Counted from the stretch's first letter, positions 1 through 7,059 are shown. The stretch: DNA of 9,997 nt from Campylobacteraceae bacterium (GCA_027081065.1 JALWLW010000116.1:1-9997); one strand, 5' to 3'. Notes: generated by a model not told the origin, from the letters alone. Numbers and translations: made by a program.

Positions 1-548
1 ATAGTTCCATACTGACCATCCATACCTAAAGGCACTGCACCTTCTACAAAAAGTAAATACTGACCATGGAAGTGTTCCATCGCTTCATCCATTTGCTTTT
101 CAGCCTGATGACCAGAAGCTGCTTGAAGTGTCTCATGAAACTCTAACGAGATAATATCTAAAATAATTTCATCAATTTTTGGTCCATCTGAACGTAAAAG
201 AGCTTCAGAATTCCCTGCACAATCTTGTAACTCTACCCAAATAACAGGAACTCTGTTCATTAAAATTGCAGCATCTGCTACCAAAGGAGTAAAAGAAGCA
301 GGAAGCATTAACATCGCCGTTGTAGCTGAAGCCCATTTAAGAAAGTCTCTTCTCTCTAACCCTTGTTCTTCAATACTTTCTGTAAAATCTACACGATTAT
401 TAAGTGGAGCTAATTTCTTTAAGTCCTCAATACGCTTTTGACATTTCTCATACAACTCAGCATAATAGGCATCACCTCTATTGGTATCAACCTTAGCACT
501 CTCTGCTGTAAAGAGTTTCTTTACGGATTCTTCTTTGTCTACGCTCAT
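1..548 (-). CDS. hydA: Uptake [NiFe]-hydrogenase small subunit, Tat-exported (5' part; 3' end beyond left edge)
   Basis: This is the electron-transfer subunit of a periplasm-facing, membrane-bound H2-uptake hydrogenase; it normally holds three Fe-S clusters and passes electrons to a cytochrome b and the quinone pool. The first 182 codons are visible. The ATG at 548 follows an AAGGAG ribosome site with a 6-nt spacer, and no other Met codon precedes the Tat signal. The Tat motif ERRDFLKW has its twin Arg at residues 66-67, then a hydrophobic stretch ending ADA at about 91-93. The long charged N-region of about 65 residues is unusual for a Tat signal, though other epsilonproteobacterial HydA proteins also have long ones. 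The proximal-cluster motif reads QDCAGNSEALLRS: Cys110 is present, but residue 113, normally the second Cys of CxxC, is Asn. The later cluster ligands lie outside the window. The large subunit and cytochrome genes are expected beyond the left edge. The family call is firm; the exact hydrogenase group is not. Confidence 0.92.
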   Translation of the reverse strand, partial: MSVDKEESVKKLFTAESAKVDTNRGDAYYAELYEKCQKRIEDLKKLAPLNNRVDFTESIEEQGLERRDFLKWASATTAMLMLPASFTPLVADAAILMNRVPVIWVELQDCAGNSEALLRSDGPKIDEIILDIISLEFHETLQAASGHQAEKQMDEAMEHFHGQYLLFVEGAVPLGMDGQYGT

Positions 549-569
549 CTCTTACTCCTTCTTATTTTA

Positions 570-583
570 TGAATAACTATTCA
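570..583. promoter_or_regulatory. Perfect palindrome TGAATA-AC-TATTCA in the hydA leader (possible operator)
   Basis: Two 6-bp arms with a 2-bp centre lie 22 bp upstream of the hydA start codon and just downstream of the candidate -10 box, about where transcription would start. A dimeric repressor bound here would block transcription initiation. The TetR-family gene three genes upstream is the obvious candidate to bind it, but that is inference. Confidence 0.45.
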
Positions 584-585
584 CT

Positions 586-614
586 ATTTTAAGAAAAAGA
601 TACTTAAGGTGAAA
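586..614 (-). promoter_or_regulatory. Candidate hydA promoter
   Basis: On the minus strand the -10 candidate TAAAAT (586-591) is preceded, after a 17-bp spacer, by a poor -35 match, TTTCAC (609-614). The spacer is T-rich, as is common for sigma-70 promoters in this phylum. Palindromes sit at both ends of the promoter. I saw no sigma-54 -24/-12 pattern. A separate hydA promoter is reasonable because a hairpin and about 185 bp separate hydA from the gene before it. Confidence 0.4.
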
Positions 615-626
615 TGAATATTCGTT
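613..626. promoter_or_regulatory. Near-perfect palindrome AATGAATATTCGTT upstream of hydA (possible second operator)
   Basis: The core GAATATTC is fully symmetric, and the 3-bp flanks differ from symmetry at one position only. It abuts the candidate -35 box. Its centre is 43 bp, about four helical turns, from the centre of the palindrome at 570-583, and both share TGAAT/ATTC half-sites. The spacing and shared half-site suggest paired operators for one dimeric regulator; this is inferred, not shown. Confidence 0.4.
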
Positions 627-707
627 CAATTTTATTTTTTTGATAGGATTATATGATTTTTTATTATAAGATAAATATATTTTTATTTATTTTATTTACT
701 TACATTC

Positions 708-726
708 TTAGGTTTAAAGAACCTAA
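708..726 (-). terminator. Weak hairpin after the hydrogenase large-subunit gene
   Basis: A 7-bp inverted repeat, TTAGGTT/AACCTAA, with a 5-nt loop begins 7 nt past the stop codon of the upstream large-subunit gene. The DNA after it is AT-rich but has no clean run of U in the transcript, so it may only attenuate readthrough into hydA or protect the mRNA end. Confidence 0.4.
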
Positions 727-733
727 ATGCTAT

Positions 734-2041
734 CTACTGAGCCGTACAAACAGAACAAACATCAAAAGCACGAAAAATATAATTTGCTTCTTCAATGCTT
801 TTAGAGCCTACCATTGCTTCTATGGCAATGCCTTTTTCATTCTCATCTCCATGACTTAAGTTCCACTGTGTAGGGGTAATAATCTCATAGTTTTCAATGA
901 GACCTTTTTTTACTTTTATTTTATGAATCAAAGAACCACGTGCAGCTTCAACTACGCCTATTCCCTCAAAATTTTCCACGACCATTCCTGCTTCTACCGT
1001 ACAAGAAGGCTCAGAAAGATCTAATCTGTTTAAATGTTTTTTAGCATAGTCTAAAAGTTGAGCTATCTCATAAACACGTGCAAAAATGCGTGTTACCAAT
1101 GAATCTTTATAGCGTTTATGTAAGGCTTTAATAATTGGCTCTTTGGCAATCATTCCTCTAGCCAGTGGTCCTACTTCAAAGAGTCGTCCTTTGTAATGTA
1201 CGGCTTTGGCTACACTTCCTTTTTGTGCTGATTCATGAACAAATTTTGGATTAATGTTTGAGACTTTTGTTGGTTTTGACTTTCCTGTTTTAAAACAAAG
1301 ACACTCAGCAAAAACAATAAATCTGTCATGACTTTTTCCTTTTTCTGCCATGCCACTGCTTCCTAAAAGATGTAAAAATCTCCCCAAATCTCCACTAATT
1401 TCACTAAGCTCTTGTGTTGAAGTCATGGCTAAAAGTTTTTCCATCTCTAAGCCTATCATCACTTTTTCAAAAAACTTAATAGACTCATCTACTAAACCCT
1501 CGGCCTGAAGCACATCCACATAAGTAGGGTCGCAAGTTACTCCACCAGGTACAGCGTAAGAAGAGTGGGGCCATTGTCCAGCAAAAATAGCCGATGCTTT
1601 TGTGATGGTACTTGACAAATAAGAGGCTTTTAGAGCATGATTTTCTTTGGCATGGTTCTCTTCGGTTTTTATCTCTAACAATTTTTCTAACTCTGGAAGC
1701 ATGGTCAAATAGAACCATTTAATATGATTTTGTATCAGCTCACAAGACAAAGTAAATTCTCTAATGTCGGTGGCTTTGTTACTAAGCTCAACCTTAACCC
1801 CTGCATTTCTATAGCCATCTTCTATGGCACGAACCGAAGCTAAAAGGTGAGCATGATTACAAATACCACAAACACGAGGGGTCAATACCAAGGCATCACG
1901 TGGGGGTTTACCCTCTAAAATCTTTTCAATCCCTCTATAAAAACCAAAATTTATTTTGACATCGTCTATTTTTCCGTCATTGAAACTGTAGTCGAGTTCT
2001 GCTTCGCCCTCTATTTTTTCTATTAGTTTTTTAATTATCAT
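734..2041 (-). CDS. Cytosolic [NiFe]-hydrogenase large subunit, HupV/HoxC-like, without C-terminal peptide
   Basis: This 435-residue protein should carry a Ni-Fe active site. The N-terminal KIEGEAEL (Glu11) matches the conserved RxEG region. The first metal-binding motif is RVCGICNHAH, with Cys58, Cys61 and His65. The second is DVCSVCTAQ, with Cys429 and Cys432, and the protein stops at that motif. Most hydrogenase large subunits end this motif in His and carry a further peptide that an endopeptidase removes after Ni insertion. Here the last residue is Gln and nothing follows. Lack of that peptide is a known trait of H2-sensing hydrogenases (HupV, HoxC), and the protein is shorter than most catalytic large subunits. 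The ATG overlaps the end of the small-subunit gene by 11 bp, implying translational coupling. Whether it is a sensor, a low-activity enzyme or an assembly partner cannot be settled from sequence; HydDB groups 2b and 2d are both possible. Confidence 0.88.
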   Translation of the reverse strand: MIIKKLIEKIEGEAELDYSFNDGKIDDVKINFGFYRGIEKILEGKPPRDALVLTPRVCGICNHAHLLASVRAIEDGYRNAGVKVELSNKATDIREFTLSCELIQNHIKWFYLTMLPELEKLLEIKTEENHAKENHALKASYLSSTITKASAIFAGQWPHSSYAVPGGVTCDPTYVDVLQAEGLVDESIKFFEKVMIGLEMEKLLAMTSTQELSEISGDLGRFLHLLGSSGMAEKGKSHDRFIVFAECLCFKTGKSKPTKVSNINPKFVHESAQKGSVAKAVHYKGRLFEVGPLARGMIAKEPIIKALHKRYKDSLVTRIFARVYEIAQLLDYAKKHLNRLDLSEPSCTVEAGMVVENFEGIGVVEAARGSLIHKIKVKKGLIENYEIITPTQWNLSHGDENEKGIAIEAMVGSKSIEEANYIFRAFDVCSVCTAQ

Positions 2042-2918
2042 AATCTACCAACTTCTCTTCAAATCTCTTAATCTTAAAACTTTTTGCCACGCCTGTAGCC
2101 GTCAAGTAAGCACGTTTTGGAATGCCTAAAGGCATCTTTGAGGGAATTCCCATATTGGTTTTGGTTTTGAACATGCTTGTTTTGGGAAAAGTGGGTTCGG
2201 TACAACCAAAACAAGGTGTACCTGCGATGGTTTTAGAACTTACATCATTCCAAAGTATTTTATTGCAACTTCCATGCGTATAGGGAGCTTGACAACCAAG
2301 TTCATAAAAAAGACAGCCCTCTTTAAGTCCAAAACCTTTAGGGTCAACTTTCCATTCAAAGTACTCATTTCTAGTACAGCCTTGATGCACGGTAATGCCA
2401 TAGAGTTCTTGAGGTCGTAGTAGCTCATCCAAAGGAATTTTTTTCTCTTTAGAGAGCATCAGCAATACATAAGAGAGCCAACGAGGGTGGATAGGACAAC
2501 CAGGAAGCGATATTAGTTTAGAAGCATATTTACTGTAACGTGTGGTTTTATCTTCTTTATCAAAACAAAATCCTGAAATATTTTTGGGGTCTGCTTCTTT
2601 AAACACGCCTCCAAAAGTGGCACACGTTCCAACCGTTACAATATGTTTGGCTCTACTCGCATAATATTCAATAAGAGTTGATACCTCAACCCCTCCTTTA
2701 GCAAAACCTTTTTGTTTAAAAGAACCTTCTAAAAGCAAAATATCACACTCTAACTGCATAGCCAGTAGTGCTTCAAAATCATACTGTGCCTCTAAAAAAG
2801 GGTGATGTATAAGTTCAAAATTTGAAAGTATGGAGAAAAAATCAGGATGGTTAAAAAAAGAGTGAGCATTCCCATTACAAGTAATGCTTTGAAGCCATAA
2901 AAGTTTAGGCTTTTTCAT
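2031..2918 (-). CDS. Cytosolic [NiFe]-hydrogenase small subunit, group 2 (HupU/HupS-like)
   Basis: This 295-residue partner of the overlapping large subunit begins directly at the catalytic fold (LLWLQSITCNGNAHSF) with no Tat signal, so it stays in the cytoplasm. The proximal-cluster ligands are Cys14, Cys99 (GTCATFGG) and Cys141 (LPGCPIHP); the fourth position, residue 17, is Asn instead of Cys. Distal-cluster ligands are His178, Cys181, Cys202 and Cys209. The remaining cluster has Cys218, Cys236 and Cys239 in the stretch GSCNKILWND to PCFGCTEPTFP, typical of group 2 enzymes such as cyanobacterial HupS and sensory HupU/HoxB. Three full cluster sites imply that it can conduct electrons. The ATG at 2918 lies 3 bp after the TetR stop codon, with AAAGG inside the regulator's last codons. 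Known HupU sensors signal to a histidine kinase (HupT/HoxJ); none is visible here, where a TetR gene is the neighbour instead. Confidence 0.9.
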   Translation of the reverse strand: MKKPKLLWLQSITCNGNAHSFFNHPDFFSILSNFELIHHPFLEAQYDFEALLAMQLECDILLLEGSFKQKGFAKGGVEVSTLIEYYASRAKHIVTVGTCATFGGVFKEADPKNISGFCFDKEDKTTRYSKYASKLISLPGCPIHPRWLSYVLLMLSKEKKIPLDELLRPQELYGITVHQGCTRNEYFEWKVDPKGFGLKEGCLFYELGCQAPYTHGSCNKILWNDVSSKTIAGTPCFGCTEPTFPKTSMFKTKTNMGIPSKMPLGIPKRAYLTATGVAKSFKIKRFEEKLVDYDN

Positions 2919-2921
2919 GAC

Positions 2922-3515
2922 TTAAGCCTTTAAAGCATTGTAGATATTTCGTGAAATATCATCTATGTAAAATTCTATTTTTTTGGGTAAAACATCTTCC
3001 CCTTTTAAAAAAACCATCCCTCCTAAGTAGCCCATAAAAAGTCCAAAAGCAGAAAAAAAATCTTGGTTACGTAAAGCCCCAGTTTCAACACCATCATCAA
3101 AAAAAATCATAATCTCTGTGATGAACCCTGAAACACATATCATCCCTTCACAACCATCATTGAAAACTTCTCTGTTTGAGAGGTAGACACGTAAAAAATA
3201 CTCTATCATTTCAGGTTTCTCTTGTGCCATGGTAAAATAGACTTCTACTATTTTAAAAATTTTTTCATCTGTTGGGATATCCATACTATTAATAGTTTTA
3301 ATCTCAGCACCCAATGCTTCTGATGTGTATTTAATAATCTCTTTGGCTAAAATATCTTTGGAAGAAAAATAATTATAAAGATTACCCACAGACATCTTTA
3401 ATTTATTAGCAATATCAGGAATGGTAGTTTTATGAAATCCATTTTGTGCAAAAAGCTCTAAAGAGGTTTGTATAATGGATTCGCGTTTTAATGCTTTTTT
3501 TTCTGCTATTTTCAA
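2922..3515 (-). CDS. TetR/AcrR-family transcriptional regulator, first gene of the HupUV-like operon
   Basis: A 197-residue one-component regulator. The N-terminal DNA-binding domain covers about residues 12-58, with the TetR helix-turn-helix at about 29-50 (TTIPDIANKLKMSVGNLYNY) followed by the usual FSSKDILAKEI helix. The rest is a divergent helical ligand domain that I cannot match to a ligand. It contains two close cysteines, Cys122 and Cys127 (GCEGMIC), which could respond to redox state or bind a metal. The start is TTG at 3515: AAGGGA lies 9 nt upstream, an in-frame stop lies just beyond that, and the next Met would fall inside the helix-turn-helix. The gene ends 3 bp before the hydrogenase small subunit, so the three genes form one operon. 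Its likely targets are its own promoter and the palindromes ahead of hydA; this is inference. Confidence 0.9.
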   Translation of the reverse strand: MKIAEKKALKRESIIQTSLELFAQNGFHKTTIPDIANKLKMSVGNLYNYFSSKDILAKEIIKYTSEALGAEIKTINSMDIPTDEKIFKIVEVYFTMAQEKPEMIEYFLRVYLSNREVFNDGCEGMICVSGFITEIMIFFDDGVETGALRNQDFFSAFGLFMGYLGGMVFLKGEDVLPKKIEFYIDDISRNIYNALKA

Positions 3516-3542
3516 AATATATGTTCCCTTAATAATTTACTC

Positions 3543-3571
3543 ATTCTATCATAATTAAACCTTAGTATCAA
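3543..3571 (-). promoter_or_regulatory. Promoter of the TetR-HupUV-like operon, overlapped by a short palindrome
   Basis: On the minus strand TTGATA (3566-3571), a 17-bp spacer and TAGAAT (3543-3548) form a good sigma-70 promoter, with an expected start near 3536 and a short leader. A palindrome ATCAA-TC-TTGAT (3567-3578) overlaps the -35 box and could be a site for autoregulation. It does not resemble the TGAAT palindromes in front of hydA. Confidence 0.6.
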
Positions 3572-3646
3572 TCTTGATTTAAAGATATTAAGTAATTTCT
3601 GAAAAACTATTTTGTATACTTTAAGATAACTTTAAAGGTAATAAAT

Positions 3647-3850
3647 ATGTCTTTCAACTCCAGACCTCTTACTAGTATTTTCATTTTTCTCATTTCATTT
3701 GTATTGGCATGGATGGCTACTAATTCTTTTGGTTTTATTGCTACAGGAGGCTGGACAGGGCTATATAACTTACTTATCGGTTATCCTATGTATATTTTAG
3801 TATTTATATCCACCATGGCTCTATGCTTTTTTTATTTTGGAAGATACTAG
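3647..3850 (+). CDS. Small hydrophobic membrane protein (possibly interrupted by frameshift)
   Basis: A 67-residue protein that I do not recognise. Hydrophobic segments span about residues 9-30 and 44-64, with a Gly-rich turn (GFIATGGWTG) between them, so it probably sits in the inner membrane. The ATG has a good ribosome site (AAAGG, 8-nt spacer), and a TATACT box at 3615-3620 is a possible -10 element. The frame ends shortly after a run of seven T (3826-3832). Reading on in the -1 frame from there avoids the stop and continues without interruption to 4008, giving a protein of about 120 residues. It diverges from the TetR-hydrogenase operon, but nothing in the sequence ties its function to hydrogen metabolism. 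Confidence 0.6.
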   Translation: MSFNSRPLTSIFIFLISFVLAWMATNSFGFIATGGWTGLYNLLIGYPMYILVFISTMALCFFYFGRY

Positions 3851-4008
3851 ATTATATATTTCATGATAAAAATCTCATAAAAAAGATGCCTAAAAAAACT
3901 AAACCCAACCTAAATACTACTCAAAATAGATTCATATATACGAAACATACCATTATATGGACATTTAGTTTTTTTATATTTATTATTTTCATTGTGAAAT
4001 CTTTGTGA
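3823..4008 (+). CDS. Probable out-of-frame continuation of the small membrane protein at 3647
   Basis: An open frame of 61 codons overlaps the end of the preceding gene by 28 bp in the -1 frame. It has no ribosome site of its own at its ATG (3823). It encodes a basic middle part (KNLIKKMPKKTKPN) and a final hydrophobic segment (IIWTFSFFIFIIFIV). Joined at the T7 run, the two parts would give one protein with three membrane segments and no premature end. I read it as the C-terminal part of that gene, reached by a real frameshift mutation, polymerase slippage, a variable T tract or a sequencing error. A separate small protein made by translational coupling is the alternative. Confidence 0.4.
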   Translation: MLFLFWKILDYIFHDKNLIKKMPKKTKPNLNTTQNRFIYTKHTIIWTFSFFIFIIFIVKSL

Positions 4009-4016
4009 TTAAGAAG

Positions 4017-4093
4017 TGGTAGTAAGAGAGGGACTCGAACCCTCGACCTCCGGCTTATGAGACCAGCGCTCTAACCAGCTGAGCTACCTTACC
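4017..4093 (-). tRNA. tRNA-Met (anticodon CAT), probably the elongator
   Basis: The minus strand folds as a full 77-nt cloverleaf: acceptor GGTAAGG/TCTTACT, D-stem GCTC/GAGC, anticodon stem CTGGT/GCCGG around loop CTCATAA, T-stem GAGGG/CCCTC with loop TTCGAGT, discriminator A and an encoded CCA. The anticodon is CAT. A paired first base and no run of three G-C pairs in the anticodon stem argue against initiator tRNA. A CAT tRNA-Ile that needs lysidine is less likely but not excluded. Both end pairs of the acceptor stem (1:72 and 7:66) are G-U. Confidence 0.93.
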
Positions 4094-4115
4094 ACCTATG
4101 TTTTGAAGAGCTGAA

Positions 4116-4144
4116 ATTTTAGCTGAAAGTATATAGTATGTCAA
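4116..4144 (-). promoter_or_regulatory. tRNA-Met promoter
   Basis: On the minus strand a perfect TTGACA -35 box (4139-4144), a 17-bp spacer and TAAAAT (4116-4121) precede the tRNA by 22 bp. This is one of the two strongest sigma-70 promoters in the window. A direct repeat AGCTGAAA (4110-4117 and 4121-4128 on the plus strand) straddles the -10 box. Confidence 0.8.
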
Positions 4145-4176
4145 GGATTTTTACTAAAAACTTTTATTATTTTTAA

Positions 4177-4192
4177 TCCTTAGCCATAAGGA
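4177..4192. promoter_or_regulatory. Palindrome TCCTTA-GCCA-TAAGGA upstream of groES (possible operator)
   Basis: Perfect 6-bp arms flank a 4-bp centre, 32 bp upstream of the groES -35 box and also upstream of the divergent tRNA promoter. Next to it the near-repeat GACTAAAGT/GACTAAAAGT occurs at 4191 and 4214. It is not the CIRCE (HrcA) or HAIR (HspR) sequence. A regulatory role is possible but unsupported beyond symmetry and position. Confidence 0.3.
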
Positions 4193-4224
4193 CTAAAGTT
4201 AATTGTATTTTTAGACTAAAAGTA

Positions 4225-4253
4225 TTGACATTTTCTTTAAATAACTATATTAT
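4225..4253 (+). promoter_or_regulatory. groESL promoter (sigma-70 type)
   Basis: TTGACA (4225-4230), a 17-bp spacer and TATTAT (4248-4253) place the start near 4260, giving a leader of about 22 nt with AAGGAG at 4271-4276. The boxes fit the housekeeping sigma factor, not a sigma-32 heat-shock promoter. I found no TTAGCACTC-type CIRCE arm between the tRNA and groES. Confidence 0.75.
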
Positions 4254-4281
4254 TCCAAAAAATATTAAATAAGGAGAACCA

Positions 4282-6185
<1,904 letters not shown>

Positions 6186-6213
6186 TTTCCATACCTAGCC
6201 TAAGCTTTTTCTA

Positions 6214-6258
6214 TGGACAAGGTTTACTCTTGTCCAAATGTTACCCATCTTTTTTTTT
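6214..6258 (+). terminator. Terminator region of the groESL operon
   Basis: A perfect 8-bp stem TGGACAAG/CTTGTCCA with a 7-nt loop (6214-6236) starts 28 bp after the groEL stop. A run of nine T (6250-6258) follows, but 13 nt separate it from the stem, so this is not a textbook intrinsic terminator. Confidence 0.55.
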
Positions 6259-6337
6259 ACTCTACAATTATCTTACTTTTTTATCCTACAATCTTAAATA
6301 TATATAAAAATAAAAATTAATTAAAAATATTACTATT

Positions 6338-6373
6338 ATTTTAAACTTAATATAATATTTTAAACTATATAAT
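6338..6373 (+). promoter_or_regulatory. Duplicated -10 region ahead of the NlpC/P60 lipoprotein gene
   Basis: In the 223-bp AT-rich gap after groEL, the 10-mer ATTTTAAACT occurs twice (6338-6347 and 6357-6366), each followed closely by TATAAT (6351-6356 and 6368-6373). No good -35 box is visible. Either TATAAT could be the -10 element, giving leaders of roughly 30-50 nt. Confidence 0.45.
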
Positions 6374-6408
6374 TAATAAAAATACAATATAACATTTAGG
6401 AATAAACG

Positions 6409-7023
6409 ATGAAAAATATTCAAAAAAAATTACTCATATCATTATCTTTGCTTTCAGCTCTTCTACTGAGCACTGGTTGTGCCCCTAAAAATGCTAATGG
6501 TTCATACCATAGTCAGTACTCTTACCATCCTTATTTAGACAATCAACATTCAAACAATCTACCAAGAGCAACAAAAAATCCTGTAGCAAGAAATATTCTC
6601 TTACCCACTTACAGACCTATGCCTGTAAATTCAATTAATGATAACATCGAAAAAGTCGCAAAATCACTTCTAGGTAAAGAGTATCAATATGGAGCAAATG
6701 GACCATATCAGTATGATTGTTCAAGTTTTACAAAATATGTTTTTGCAAGACAAGGCATTAACCTACCTCGTGTATCTCGTGACCAGGCACAAAGAGGACA
6801 ATATGTAAATGCTAATCAGCTTCAAAAAGGAGATTTAATATTTTTTGATTCTAAAAAATCTGCAAAGGTTTCTCATGTAGGAATCTACTTAGGACGAGGA
6901 AATTTTATTCATGCCAGTTCAGCAAAAGATAAAGTAACCATATCGAATTTAAATTCTAACTACTACGCTAAGCATTTTAAATGGGGAAGACGCGTAACCA
7001 ACATGAATTACGCAATGAGATAA
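6409..7023 (+). CDS. NlpC/P60-family cell-wall endopeptidase lipoprotein
   Basis: A 204-residue protein likely to cut peptide stems of peptidoglycan (typically the D-Glu to diamino-acid bond) from a membrane anchor. The N-terminus is a lipoprotein signal: Lys residues, a hydrophobic core and the lipobox LSTGC with the lipidated Cys24. Residues 25-75 are a polar linker rich in Asn, Tyr and His. The NlpC/P60 domain covers about 76-200. Its catalytic Cys104 lies in YDCSSFTKYVF, His156 in VSHVGIYLG, and the third polar residue His168 in FIHAS; all are intact, so it should be active. The start has TAGGA 8 nt upstream. The gene stands alone, between the groESL terminator and a convergent outer-membrane protein gene. 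Spr (MepS)-like enzymes share this layout, but I cannot assign a particular ortholog. Confidence 0.93.
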   Translation: MKNIQKKLLISLSLLSALLLSTGCAPKNANGSYHSQYSYHPYLDNQHSNNLPRATKNPVARNILLPTYRPMPVNSINDNIEKVAKSLLGKEYQYGANGPYQYDCSSFTKYVFARQGINLPRVSRDQAQRGQYVNANQLQKGDLIFFDSKKSAKVSHVGIYLGRGNFIHASSAKDKVTISNLNSNYYAKHFKWGRRVTNMNYAMR

Positions 7024-7049
7024 TTTAGGGTTAATAAAGTAACCCTAAA
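7024..7049. terminator. Hairpin between convergent genes (bidirectional terminator candidate)
   Basis: A perfect 10-bp stem TTTAGGGTTA/TAACCCTAAA with a 6-nt loop fills the gap between the NlpC/P60 stop codon and the end of the convergent barrel-protein gene. It starts right after the first stop. T runs are short on both sides, so termination may be partial, but the position suits both transcripts. Confidence 0.65.
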
Positions 7050-7059
7050 GCATAAGAAA

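Noticed and set aside
586..733. Sigma-54 promoter for hydA
   Set aside because: Hydrogenase genes are often sigma-54 dependent, but no GG-N10-GC type -24/-12 pair fits the spacer.
653..859. Plus-strand open frame of 68 codons at the end of the large-subunit gene
   Set aside because: It lies mostly antisense to a clear hydrogenase gene and in AT-rich spacer, has no ribosome site, and its composition is that of a chance reading of A/T-rich DNA.
1485..2428. Extra minus-strand frames inside the hydrogenase genes
   Set aside because: They overlap well-supported hydrogenase subunits in another frame and contain no family motifs.
4017..4097. Alternative tRNA fold with acceptor GGTGGTA/TACTACC and no encoded CCA
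   Set aside because: It pairs, but leaves the wrong spacing to the D-stem and T-stem. The fold with GGTAAGG/TCTTACT has standard spacing and an encoded CCA.
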